Assembly (NCBI GenBank): GCA_900491605.1
Contig: UESW01005041.1
Location: 153,291 to 217,290, forward strand
DNA: 64,000 nt
Reading direction: 5' to 3'
Source of the DNA: Calamus simplicifolius
Taxonomy: Eukaryota; Streptophyta; Magnoliopsida; Arecales; Arecaceae
A model generated the notes under the pieces. That model worked only from the letters and a program-made list of their open reading frames with translations. It searched no databases and was not told the DNA's origin. A program made the position numbers and the translations under genes. Position 1 is the stretch's first letter; each line of letters starts with the position of its first letter. Below are positions 12,001 to 21,414 of the stretch, piece by piece.

Positions 12001-12100
12001 TCCCAGCAAAGCTGCAGCTTCTGAGGGACGGTCGCAAGCTGCCACTGAGGGGGCAAAATATTGGAGAAGGGCAACTCTAGTCACACTTTCGCAGATGTAA
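9092..12100 (+). pseudogene. Antisense unit 1: four-exon Transposase_28-type coiled-coil gene (copy B)
   Basis: The gene runs opposite to pol. Exon 1 (9092-9807) begins MGPEDVVSEIVVEDLGR and carries the conserved N-terminal domain (MTHYNICPS, WRNIIGFISMCHQ, GWKSRFVIAEGN). Introns are 9808-9882, 10840-10915 and 11544-11623, each with GTGAG or GTACG and AG ends and 75-80 bp long. Exon 2 is an acidic, alanine-rich linker. Exon 3 is a long coiled coil. Exon 4 begins with a second coiled coil (MAELGLEVRALQSE) and ends in an acidic tail (EEEDEDEYVDVSDAE) with TAA at 12098-12100. Frameshifts are visible near 9225, in exon 2 near 10590 and in exon 3 near 11220, and the N at 9329 falls inside exon 1. 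The domain family is known from plant gypsy-like elements. No enzymatic motif is seen. Confidence 0.75.
9254..9403. other. Single N flanked by a 75-bp duplicated segment
   Basis: Positions 9254-9328 and 9330-9403 are the same sequence, apart from one missing C and one T/C difference, and are separated by one N at 9329. Copies A and C have no such duplication. This looks like two contig ends that overlap but were scaffolded with a placeholder base. Confidence 0.9.
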
Positions 12101-12318
12101 GTGAGGGCCCTTCTAAAGCTGATGCGGCTCCCGGTCCTTAGGAGTCGTTCTTGTATCCGTCTTTTAGACATTAGTATGTTTCTTAATAAATGAAGTTCCC
12201 ATTTCCACTTAAGTGTTTTCCTTGCGTGACCTTGTTGTCGTTTCCGCCTCGATTGTGAACGACCTATGGCTCCCTGAGGCTCTTAGGTCATCCTTATCTC
12301 GAGATTGAAGGAAACGCA
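12101..12318 (+). terminator. Unit 1 3' flank with AATAAA (copy B)
   Basis: An AATAAA at 12185-12190 lies 85 bp after the unit 1 stop codon, and array 2 begins about 130 bp later. Copy C has AATAAG at the matching place. It is probably the poly(A) signal of the antisense gene. Confidence 0.55.
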
Positions 12319-12783
12319 CCGGCTAAGGCCGATGGGCAAACCAGGTCGGCTTGGGCCGATGGGCAAAATAGGTCGGTAGGTGCCGACAGACAAAGTAGGT
12401 CGGCTAGGCCGACAGACAAAATAGGTCGGCTGGGGCCGACAGGCAAAGTAGGTCGGCTGGGGCCGACAGGCAAAGTAGGTCGGCTGGTGCCGCAAAATAG
12501 GTCGACAGGCAAAGTAGGTCGGCTAGGACAGACAAAGTAGGGCTGGTGGTCGACAGACAAAGTAGGTCGGCTGGTGCCGACAGGCAAAGTAGGTCGGCTG
12601 GTGCCGACAGTAGGTCACAAGGTCGGCTGGTGCCGACAGGCAAAGTAGGTCGGCTGGGGCCGACAGGCAAAAGGTCGGCTGATGCCGATAGGTCGGCTGA
12701 TGCCGATGGACAAAATAGGTCGGCTGGGGCCGACGGACAAAATAGGTCGGCTGGGGCCGACTTTCTGCCGATTGGTCGGCTGT
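12319..12783. repeat. Tandem hairpin array 2 (copy B)
   Basis: About seventeen 27-bp monomers with consensus GTCGGCTGGGGCCGAC plus AGGCAAAGTAG. Many are damaged or shortened between 12480 and 12700. This is the reverse complement of the arrays at 4238-4700 and 34671-34940. The following stretch (12784-13131) is unique spacer. Confidence 0.92.
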
Positions 12784-13131
12784 TCGTGCTTTTGCTATTC
12801 TGTCAATTGTCCTGCTGTTCCGCAGGTGATTCGGTTTTTATTTCATCAGAATGGATGATACGGCGTAGTGGGGGGCATAAAGCTGCATCAGAGCTTTCCG
12901 GAAGGTGCTCTTTTCCCATGCGGATCACTTCGTCGCGCACGCAATCGCTTACCATTGGAGGACATCACTTTCGAAGGACGATATTCTGAATCTGCCAGTT
13001 TTCGAAGCGTCAGTGGACGATTTCCTGCATTTAATGACCATGATTCGGGATCAGGAAGGGATCTCCGTACACGTCACAACTAAGGCGGTGGGCTTGGCGC
13101 GCAGTGGGGCGCTGCGTTCATCCTGAGGGGC

Positions 13132-13214
13132 CACGTGGAGGCATGGGCCAAGTGCTTGAAACTCGGGACTTTCAGCTTTGATAGCTTATTCCCGTTCTTT
13201 TCTGCCTATAAAAA
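13132..13214 (+). promoter_or_regulatory. Antisense unit 2 promoter: G-box plus TATA (copy B)
   Basis: CACGTG at 13132-13137 lies 70 bp upstream of TATAAAAA at 13207-13214. Both motifs and the spacing are conserved in copies A and C. Confidence 0.55.
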
Positions 13215-14024
13215 GGGGAGAAAGGGGTCATGTTTGGCTATCCCCAAAGTGTCTTTTCCATCAGAGCTTCCATTATGCTCACTTCTCTGCTGCTACGAGT
13301 GGGAGGACCATTTTTCCTCTCATAGGCTCCTTGCCGCCGGACAGCTGGGGCGACCGGGGAGCTGCCGAAGAATGGCTCGCCCTTAGGGGATGGGTCCCGA
13401 GATCATATGGAGAGCGCACAAAGAGGGCGCGGGGATCACACGGAGAGCGCTTAATAACTCTTCCAGTGTGACCCTTGTGGTTCCCCTTCGGGGACGCACG
13501 GTAGGAAGTGCACGTGGGTCTCCCATGGGTTGCGTGAACTTCGCCTCCTCCCCTGGTTCGGATTCCCGGGCTCAGCCGCCTGGGGAACCTTTCGTCACCT
13601 GGGAAGGGGGTGAAAGAACCTCGCCCGCTGACTCGTTTTCCTTGAGACTTGGGAAGGCGCGGCGACATGCACTCGGTTTGGGAGAGCGTTCCGATGCCAG
13701 GGTCCGCTGGCCTCCTGCTTGCTCGCCGAGGGTTCCTCGGTTGGGTGGTCTGGGATGGCCATCCAGATATCTTGGTTGGGCCACTGAGATATCGCTACCA
13801 CTTGAAGCCAGTCGCAACTATTGGTCCATGTCGACCGGCTATTATCAGCCCGAACTGACTGGATGCGACTCGTTTGGCTCGACGATCGGATGCTGGAGCA
13901 TCATAGATTGGCTAGGTCTGCTTTGGAGCAGTTGCCCGAGTTTTGTATTTGCCTTTATTTTATGCATTTCAATGTTCTTGTAACGCCTGTGAGGCATTTG
14001 TAACTGATCTTGATCGGCAATAAA
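13215..14024 (+). other. Antisense unit 2 transcribed region with poly(A) signal (copy B)
   Basis: The unit runs from the TATA box to AATAAA at 14019-14024. An ATG at 13230 opens a short frame, starting MFGYPQSVF, that stops at TAG after about 31 codons. A second frame at 13390-13983 (197 residues, hydrophobic C-terminus) differs at its ends from the copy A frame. The copies conserve the signals better than any reading frame, so I favour a non-coding transcript. Array 3 begins about 300 bp after the signal. Confidence 0.45.
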
Positions 14025-14320
14025 GAGAGTTATGTTCTATTTCTTGATCTCTATCTTTTCTTGTGCCGAACTTGTAGTCATTGTTGTTTGTGGGGTACAA
14101 AGGCATCCCGCTCGTCCCTAGACGAGGATCTCACGCCGTCCGAACTAATCGAGGTTCGTGTGTGGCGGTTCATAGATCATTCGGCGAAACATGCTCCTTG
14201 CTCTGGTCAGAAGCCTGGTATTTTCGTGCTTCGCTTTTGCCGGAGCCCGATTTATCGTGGGTCGGCCTTGGCCGAAGTTCAGGGAATTCGTACCCCTTCC
14301 CATCATGGTTCAGGGAACCT

Positions 14321-14564
14321 GTCGCTCGGGCCAGCCGAGTTTCGGAGACATTTGACTTGGCCCTGCCAAGGTTCGGAGATTCAATCACTCGGCCCCGCCG
14401 AGGTTCTTCGGTCACTCGGCCCAGCCGAGGTTCGGAGATTTGTTGCTCGGCCCAGCCGAGGTTCGGAGAATATTTTACTTGGCCTTGCCAAGGTTCGGAG
14501 ATTTGTTGCTCGGCCCTCCGAGGTTCGGAGATTCAGTCACTCGGCCCAGCCGAGGTTCGGAGAT
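14321..14564. repeat. Tandem hairpin array 3 (copy B), mixed with array 4 monomers
   Basis: About eight monomers with CTCGGCCCAGCCGAG or CTTGGCCCTGCCAAG cores. In the middle (about 14430-14500) the spacers are TTGTTG and AATATTTTACT, typical of array 4 and not of array 3. This suggests exchange of units between the two arrays. Confidence 0.85.
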
Positions 14565-14615
14565 CCAGGCTCAAGAGAGCGACTCACTTGCCATCGTGGG
14601 CCACGGCGTTAGGTC

Positions 14616-14981
14616 CACGTGGCGCTTGATAAGGGGCGTCAGAGCGGAACGGGCGGTATATTTTCACGCTTTTATTGGTGGCGCCACTCTTCCCGAGGGG
14701 ACAGGTTATTGGCCGAATGCCGGACTTCTGCGTTTCCCGAAAAAGAGGCCAGCATTAAGAGGCTCGGGGAAGCGCCGAATGCATTTATTGCGGGGGCCGA
14801 CAGATCGGAAAATGTTTGCTTGGGGAACTCCCGAACAACCTGCTCGCGCTTACCGATCTTGCTCGGGATGGGGCGCGATACTTCGGATTTCACAAACGTT
14901 GAAACGGCGACGCGTGGTAAGTTCTCATAGGTCGGTGGTTACGGCGCGACCGATAGAGATACCTGCTTGACGAGTATAAAT
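14616..14981 (+). promoter_or_regulatory. Antisense unit 3 promoter region: G-box and TATA (copy B)
   Basis: CACGTG at 14616-14621 and TATAAAT at 14975-14981 are both conserved in copies A and C. The TATA box is 50 bp before the ATG of the 100-residue ORF. The distance between G-box and TATA is about 355 bp, much longer than in unit 2. Confidence 0.5.
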
Positions 14982-15030
14982 ACGACCGGGGGGCATTGGT
15001 TTCGGCCATCCCTGGTTCAAGTTCAAAAAA

Positions 15031-15333
15031 ATGGCCTCCCCAGGGCGATCATCAGTCGGGTCGCGTTCCTCGCTTGACAGCCTGCCACGTTCGGAGGGGA
15101 GGCGTACCTCCGTTACTGTTGACGGAGAGGGCCTAGCGTCGGCCTTTGCGAGTAATCAGCAGCTCGCGAGGACCGCCGAAGAGTACCTGGACGTGTCGGT
15201 CAGGGAGGCGGAGGCCTCACGCCGGTTGATGGACCGGCAGAGGGAGGAGATTGCGTCCCTTCGTCAGCAAGTGGCTGACTTGACGGAGCGCCTGGAGGAG
15301 CTGCTAGCCTCCGGGAGTGACTCCGGATTTTGA
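15031..15333 (+). CDS. Antisense unit 3: 100-residue Ser-rich/coiled-coil protein, intact
   Basis: Starts at an ATG 50 bp after a TATA box and ends at TGA (15331-15333). Residues 1-30 are rich in Ser, Arg and Gly. Residues 45-95 form a charged amphipathic helix (EEYLDVSVREAEASRR, then REEIASLRQQVADLTERLEE) with heptad-like leucines, typical of a short coiled coil. The end reads LLASGSDSGF. It is open here, has a nonsense codon in copy A and frameshifts in copy C. No family is recognised. A regulatory or scaffold partner for the unit 1 coiled-coil protein is possible but is only inference. Confidence 0.6.
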   Translation: MASPGRSSVGSRSSLDSLPRSEGRRTSVTVDGEGLASAFASNQQLARTAEEYLDVSVREAEASRRLMDRQREEIASLRQQVADLTERLEELLASGSDSGF

Positions 15334-15787
15334 TTTAGGGCCTCTCTTCTTGTTTCTGTTTTTTACTGCCTCTTTGTAATCCTTTTATAAATGAAAGATG
15401 GATCTGTTTTTGAAGTCCTTTTCTTCAAGAGTTTATGGCCTTGACCCGTGTGATGTTAGGGTGTTGGCGTGGCCCCATCGTTTTTGTGCGTTGATGTAGG
15501 CGCTTTGAACGACGGGTTATAGGGGCGTCACCCAAAAAGGTTTTCAGTAGCAGAGAGGGGGATCTCCTAGCTCTGCTTGGGGCCTCTGGCCGATCGCACG
15601 GGGCTTAATGGCCCTTTAGGGGGGTTCTGCCAATGGTGGCTTTCCCTCGTGCGCCGATGATTTTTTGTTTATCGCTCGTTTTCAAACCGGACGAAGTCCC
15701 TTGGGGACTATTGAAACTTGCCTGGCTTTAATTGGGGCCTGTATACTTCGGCTTTTTCGCTGGGGTTTTAGCCCGAATGACTTTTAC
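15334..15787 (+). other. Unit 3 3' flank and spacer (copy B)
   Basis: A TATAAATG motif near 15386 stands where a poly(A) signal would be expected, but it is not canonical. The remainder is unique sequence shared with copies A (1057-1509) and C (31839-32295). No gene is seen. Confidence 0.5.
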
Positions 15788-17114
15788 CTGGTCTTGCCAT
15801 AGCCAGGGGGATTCGTTGCTCGGCCCTGCCAAGGTTCGAGAATATTTTACCTGGCCCTGCCAAGGTTCGGAGATTTGTTGCTCGGCCCTGCCGAGGTTCG
15901 GAGAATATTTTACTTGGCCCTGCCAAGGTTCAGAGATTTGTTGCTCGGCCCAGCCGAGGTTTGGAGAATATTTACTTGGCCCTGCCAAGGTTCGAAGATT
16001 TGTTGCTCGGCCCTGCCGAGGTTCGAAGAATATTTTACTTGGCCCTGCCAAGGTTCGGAGATTTGTTGCTCGGCCCTACCGAGGTTCGGAGAATATTTTA
16101 CTTGGCCCTGCCAAGGTTCGGAGATTTTGTTGCTCGGCCCAGCCGAGGTTCGGAGAATATTACTTGGCCCTGCCAAGGTTCGGAGATTTGTTGCTCGGCC
16201 CTGCCGAGGTTCGGAGAATATTTTACTTGGCCCTACCAAGGTTCGGAGATTTGTTGCTCAGCCCTGCCGAGGTTCGGAGAATATTTTACTTGCCCTGCCA
16301 AGGTTCGGAGATTTGTTGCTCGGCCCAGCCGAGGTTCGGAGAATATTTTACTTGGCCCTGCCAAGGTTCGGAGATTTGTTGCTCGGCCCAGCCGAGGTTC
16401 GGAGAATATTTTACTTGGCCCTGCCAAGGTTCGGATTTGTTGCTCGGCCCATCGAGGTTCGGAGAATATTTTACTTGGCCCTGCCAAGGTTCGGAGATTT
16501 TGTTGCTCGGCCCAGCCGAGGTTCGGAGAATATTTTACTTGGCCCTGCCAAGGTTGGAGATTTGTTGCTCGGCCCTAGAGGTTCCTCGGCCCTGCCAAGG
16601 TTCGGAGATTTTGTTGCTCGGCCCAGCCGAGGTTCAGAGAATATTTTACTCGGTTCGGAGATGTTGCTCGGCCCAGCCGAGGTTCGGAGAATATTTTACT
16701 TGGCCCTGCCAAGGTTCGGAGATTTGTTGCTCGGCCCAGCCGAGGTTCGGAGAATATTTTACTTGGCCCTGCCAAGGTTCGCTCGGCCCAGCCGAGGTTT
16801 ATTTTACTTGGCCTGCCAAGGTTCGGAGATTTGTTGCTCGGCCCTGCCGAGGTTCGGAGAATATTTTACTTGGCCCTGCCAAGGTTCGGAGATTTGTTGC
16901 TCGGCCCTGCCGAGGTTCGGAGAATATTTTACTTGGCCCTTGGTTCGGAGATTTTGTTGCTCGGCCCAGCCGAGGTTCGGAGAATATTTTACTTGGCCCT
17001 GCCAAGGTTCGGAGATAGCCGAGGTTCGAAGCTTGGCCCTGCCAAGGTTCGAAGATGTTGCTCGGCCCTGCCGAGGTTCGATATTTTACTTGGCCCTGCC
17101 AAGGTTCGGAGATT
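15788..17114. repeat. Tandem hairpin array 4 (copy B, longest)
   Basis: About forty half-units (about 1.3 kb) alternating CTTGGCCCTGCCAAG and CTCGGCCCAGCCGAG or CTCGGCCCTGCCGAG, with GGTTCGGAGA and spacers TTTGTTG or ATATTTTA. Several units are truncated between 16550 and 17090. It lies tail-to-tail between pol and antisense unit 3. Two long overlapping open frames through it (over 400 codons each) are artefacts of the period. Confidence 0.95.
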
Positions 17115-17283
17115 CCTGTTCAAACAGAGAGCTCGGTTGTGCCGAGATTGGTAAGCAGTATCTGTTTCTTCTTGCGATTTATAGCAATATAGTGCATAAT
17201 GATTCACGCTACAGGTTTTGAGGAAACAGATAAGCAGGAATGTGTGGTGAGGTATGCGAAGATGAATTCAGAGAGGACATACC

Positions 17284-18300
17284 CTATTGATAATATTTAC
17301 GAAGGTTGTCCGCGTTCCAAGTCCGGGGAATGAACTTCCCGTTCAGATCCTGCAGCTTGTAGGTTCCTGGTCCAATAATCTCCGCTACCTGGTACGGGCC
17401 CTCCCAGTTTGGCGCCAGCTTCCCTTGCTCCAGCGGTTTGGAAACAGAAGCCTTTCGGAGGACAAGGTCGCCAGGCAGGAAAGCTTTTCCTTTGACCCTG
17501 GAGGCATGATAGCGGGCCACCCTTTGCTGATAGGCAGCCGTTCTGATCCGGGCCTTCTCTCTGATTTCCTCTATCAGGTCGAGGTTGGTGCGGAGTTGTT
17601 CGTTGCTAGTTTCCTCTGAGTAGCTCTCCACCCGCAATGATGGGAGGCCGACTTCCACAGGGATAACGGCCTCTGTACCGAAAGCCATTCTGAAAGGGGT
17701 CTCGCCTGTTGGGGCTCTTGGGGTTGTGCGGTAGGCCCATAAGACATGGTGTAGTCATCTGCCCACCTGCCTTGGGCTCTGGAGAGACGAGCTTTAATTC
17801 CCTGGAGGAGGGTTCTGTTGGTCACCTCGGCCGCCCCGTTGGCTTGTGGGTGCCCGACCGAAGTGAGGTGATGACGGATCCTGTGCTCCTCGCAGAACTG
17901 GCGAAATTTGGAGTTATCGAACTGCTTGCCGTTATCGGTGATTATAGTATGGGGGAGGCCGAATCGGCAGATGATGGACCTCCACACAAAGTCTCGGGCC
18001 CGTGCCTCGGTAATTTGTGCGACCGCTTCGCTTCGACCCATTTGGTGAAGTAGTCGATGGCGACAAATAAGAATTTCGCTGCCCTGTTGCAAGCGGGAAT
18101 GGGCCGAGGATGTCCATCCCCCATTTGGCAAAGGGCCAAGCGGAGGATATAGAAACTAGCTCGGCGGAAGGGAGTCTTTGGATGTTTGAATGTCTTTGGC
18201 AGGGGTCGCAGGCGCGGACCAGATCGTCCGCGTCTTTCTGCATGGTCGGCCAGTAATAGCCTTGTCGCAGCACTTTATGGCAGAGGGACCGGCTCCCCAA
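17284..18300 (-). pseudogene. gypsy integrase (copy B), frameshifted
   Basis: Minus-strand integrase with zinc-binding residues (SLCHKVLRQGYYWPTMQKDA, then DPCQRH). The first catalytic Asp is in KWGMDILGP, the second in IITDNGKQF and the Glu in GAAEVTNRTLL. The C-terminal GPY/F-like module (LAPNWEGPYQV) ends in RKYYQ and stop at 17284-17286. The frame is lost near the HEG motif (about 18300), after FPLATGQ (about 18090) and again near 17700, so no full-length enzyme can be made. All key catalytic residues can still be read across frames. Confidence 0.85.
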
Positions 18301-18318
18301 ATGGTTGCCGCAAATCCC

Positions 18319-18975
18319 TCATGTACCTCGCGCAGAGCGTAGTCCGCTTCTGATGGGAAGGCACCTAAGCAGCGGCATGGAAAATGACCGCTTATACAGT
18401 TGGTTGTCAATCAACACGTAGTGGATGGCCTGCAGCTTCAGCTTCCTAGCCTCTCTTCGGTCGGACGGAAGCGACCCTTCTTTGAGATATTTGAGGATAG
18501 GGTCGAACCAGGATGGTTCGGCCTCAACTTGCATCACGCGGTCGGCTTCCGCGATGCTCGGCTTTTCCAGAGTCTCCAGGTGGAATTTTTGCTCGGCATC
18601 CATTGTCTCCGTGGTTGCCAGTCGGGAGAGTAGATCGGCACGGGCGTTCTCGGATCTGGGAATCCGAATAATTTCAAATTCGGAAAAATGGGGAAGCAAG
18701 TTACGCACCTCCTGGAGATATCGAATCATATTTGGTTCCTGAGCTTCGAACTCTCCCCGAACATGGCCGGCTACCAGCTGAGAGTCGGTGAAGGCGTTGA
18801 GCTTTTCCACCTTCAGATTGCGGGCGATCCGGAGACCAGCTAACAGAGCTTCGTACTCGGCTTCGTTGTTGGAAGCCGGGAAGGAGAATCGGACGCCATA
18901 CTCGAAGGTCATCCCCTCAGGACTAGTGAGAACTAGACCCGCCGGAGTGATGGGCATTGGACGACCCGTCGACGT
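18319..18975 (-). pseudogene. Additional RNase H domain (aRNH) of Tat-type pol (copy B)
   Basis: Downstream of the usual RNase H there is a second RNase H-like domain. VDGSS sits at the end of the preceding frame, followed by NNEAEYEALLAGLRIA, FTDSQLVAGHV and SENARADLLSRLA. The acidic residues of a D-E-D-D set are therefore all present. A frameshift near 18960 separates the first Asp from the rest. A dual RNase H is a known hallmark of the Tat/Ogre lineage. A linker and the start of integrase follow. Confidence 0.8.
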
Positions 18976-20494
18976 GGAGGAGCCACCGGGCTCCAGACTT
19001 TGGCTCTTCCAGAGAGTCTGGGGTAGAACCGTCCTCCGGGATGGTACACTCGAGGAGGAAGTCGGCCAGTACTTGGGCTTTGATGGCTGGGCGAGGCTGA
19101 AAATGTATGTCATGCTCGCTTAGCTCGACGGCCCATTTGGTCATTCTCCCCGATGTTTCCGGACGATGGACCACCGCCCTGATAGGTTGGTCAGTCAGGA
19201 CCGTTACAGCATGTGCTTGAAAGTACGGCCGCAGCTTTCGAACCGAGGTGATCAAGGCCAACACCATCTTTTCAATCCTGCTGTACCTCGTCTCCGCATC
19301 ACGGAGCAGCCTGCTCACATAGTAGATCGGCTTCTGGACTTTGCCTTCTTCTTTGACTAGCACCGAACAAACCGCGCTCTCCGAAACAGCCAGGTACAAG
19401 AATAGGGTCTCTCCTGGGGTCGGACTACTGAGAAGCGGAGGCGAGCCGAGGTACTTCTTGAGTTCTTGAAATGATTTCTGGCACTCGGGAGTCCACTGGA
19501 AGTTTTTGGCCGATCGGAGAGTTTTGAAGAAGGGGAGGCATCTCTCGGCCGACCGCGCCACAAAGCGGTTAAGGGCCGCTATCCTCCCGGTTAGGCGCTG
19601 GACCTCTTTAACAGATGCTGGGGGCGCCATTTGTTGGAGAGCTTGAATCTTCTGGGGGTTAGCTTCGATACCTCGCTGGGAGACCATGAAGCCGAGGAAC
19701 TTCCCCGAGTTGACGCCGAAGGCGCACTTGGTCGGGTTGAGTTTCATCCCATATTTGCGCAACGTTGCAAAGCTCTCTGAGAGGTCCTCGACATGCTGTG
19801 ACGCCTCCTTGCTTTTAACCAGCATGTCGTCCACATACACCTCCATGTTCCGGCCGATTTGCTCCTTGAACACCTTGTTGACCAGCCGCTGGTAGGTCGC
19901 CCCTGCATTCTTAAGACCAAAAGGCATAACTCGGTAACAGTAGGTACCTCGATCGGTTATGAAGGCGGTCTTTTCTTCATCTTCAGGGGCCATTCGGATC
20001 TGATTGTAGCCGGAATAGGCGTCCATGAATGACAGCATTTGGTGGCCTGAGGTGGCGTCCACGAGCTGATCGATCCGAGGGAGGGGGAAGCTGTCCTTTG
20101 GGCAGGCTTTGTTGAGGTCGGTGAAGTCGATGCAGATCCTCCATTTGCCGTTCGACTTTTTCACCATGACGACATTTGACAGCCAGTTCGGGTAATTTAC
20201 CTCTCGGACGAAGTTGGCCTTTATGAGTTTGTCGACCTCTTCTTCAATGGCTTTTTGCCGCTCTGGGGCGAAGCTTCTTTTCTTCTGCTTAACAGGCCTG
20301 TGCCTCTCGTCCACATTGAGATGGTGGACGAGGACCTCGGGGTTGATTCCCGGCATGTCGGAGGCGGTCCAGGCGAAGATGTCGGCATTGCTTTGGAGGA
20401 ACCTGATCAACCTGTGCCGAGACTCTCCTTTGAGTAGCGACCCGATCCTTGTGGTTCGATCGGGCTGAGCTTCGTCCAATGGTACTTCCTCCAA
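18923..20494 (-). pseudogene. Reverse transcriptase and RNase H (copy B), long open part
   Basis: An uninterrupted 523-codon frame. It covers the RT with NVVMVKKSNGKWRICIDF, DLNKACPKDSFPLP, MDAYSGYNQI, TYCYRVMPFGLKNAGATYQR, and the catalytic YVDD in MEVYVDDMLVKS around residue 220. The first RNase H follows (LFLYLAVS, PIYYVSRLLRDAETRYS, VLTDQPIRAV). The frame ends just after GARWLLHVDGSSN, inside the additional RNase H. RT and RNase H look chemically intact, but both neighbours are frameshifted. Confidence 0.88.
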
Positions 20495-20499
20495 TTCCT

Positions 20500-21414
20500 C
20501 TACCGGTTCTCCCCTTGTTCGGCGAAGTCTTCGCGAGCGTCTAACCCGTCAACTTCGGGCATCCTAGACTGAAGGCTCGTAACGAAACATTGCCGAGCCA
20601 TGGCTTGACTTCCCCGAACCACGCCAACTCCTTGCTCGGTGGGGAACTTCATAGACAGATGCGGGATGGAGACCACTGCCTTGAGAGACATTAAACCAGG
20701 CCTGCCGAATATGGCGTTATATGGGGATCTGAGGTCGGTCACTAGGAAATCGGTCTGAACAATGGCCACAAGGGGCCAGGTTCCCGCGCGGACCGTCAGG
20801 GTGACGATTCCTTCCGGGACAATGACGTCGCCGGTGAATCCCATCAAGGCGGAATCCACGGCTCGAAGATTTTCCATGAGCAGTTTCATCCTGGTAAACA
20901 CACCGAGGTACAAAACGTTTACCGAGCTTCCACTATCAACAAGGATTCGGCTTACATCATAATTGTTCAAATTAAGGGATACAACTAGTGCGTCATCGTG
21001 GGGGAGTTGTACTCCCAGGAGATCATCGTCGGAGAAGGAGAGTTCGCCCATCCGTGCCTTCTTTGGCACTGATCCATCTCTGCCGCCTCTGGGGCTCGAT
21101 CCGCCGGCCTCTTCAATCATATTAATACGACCGACCACGGGCGGATTGGGTGGAGGAGGAAGTTGTGGGAGCTCGGGCTGGCGGTCACCTCCTTGTTGTT
21201 GCGGCTCGGGTGCCCTCCTGAACTGATCTAGTCGTCCCCGCCGAATCAACCTCTCTATTTCATTCTTCAGCTGCCAGCATTCTTCAGTGTCATGACCGTG
21301 CTCCCTATGGTAGCGGCAGTACTTGGCGGGATCTCTTCGGGTCGGGTTCCCTCGGAGAGGTACCGGCCGGGGAAGTTGGCGCTCTATCTCCATGAGGATT
21401 TGCGCCCGGGGCAC
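20500..21414 (-). pseudogene. gag zinc knuckle and aspartic protease (copy B)
   Basis: A 304-codon frame. Near its start is a knuckle CRYHREHGHDTEEC, which has the spacing of CX2CX4HX4C but with His in place of the second Cys. A Pro-rich linker follows, then the retropepsin-like domain with ILVDSGSSVNVLY (catalytic Asp) and YNAIFGRPGL. The frame runs into TAG at the end (20500-20502) because one A of GAACAAAGGGG in copy C is missing here, so it is cut off from RT. Confidence 0.82.

Noticed and set aside
9092..12100. Unit 1 as an active DNA transposase
   Set aside because: The family label contains the word transposase or transposon, but no DDE triad, zinc finger or terminal inverted repeat is present. 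The gene lies inside an LTR element.
13390..13983. 197-residue protein from antisense unit 2
   Set aside because: The start and end are not shared with copies A and C, frames are broken at different places, and no domain is visible. Kept as a transcript of uncertain coding.
15732..17221. Two overlapping open frames of more than 400 codons rich in LLGPAEVRRIFYLALPRFGD-like repeats
   Set aside because: They exist only because the array 4 units lack stops in several frames. They have no unique domain, and shorter versions occur on all strands of every array.
20214..20468. Plus-strand ORFs opposite the gypsy RT and gag
   Set aside because: They are mirror frames of the conserved pol and gag sequence and have no domain of their own.
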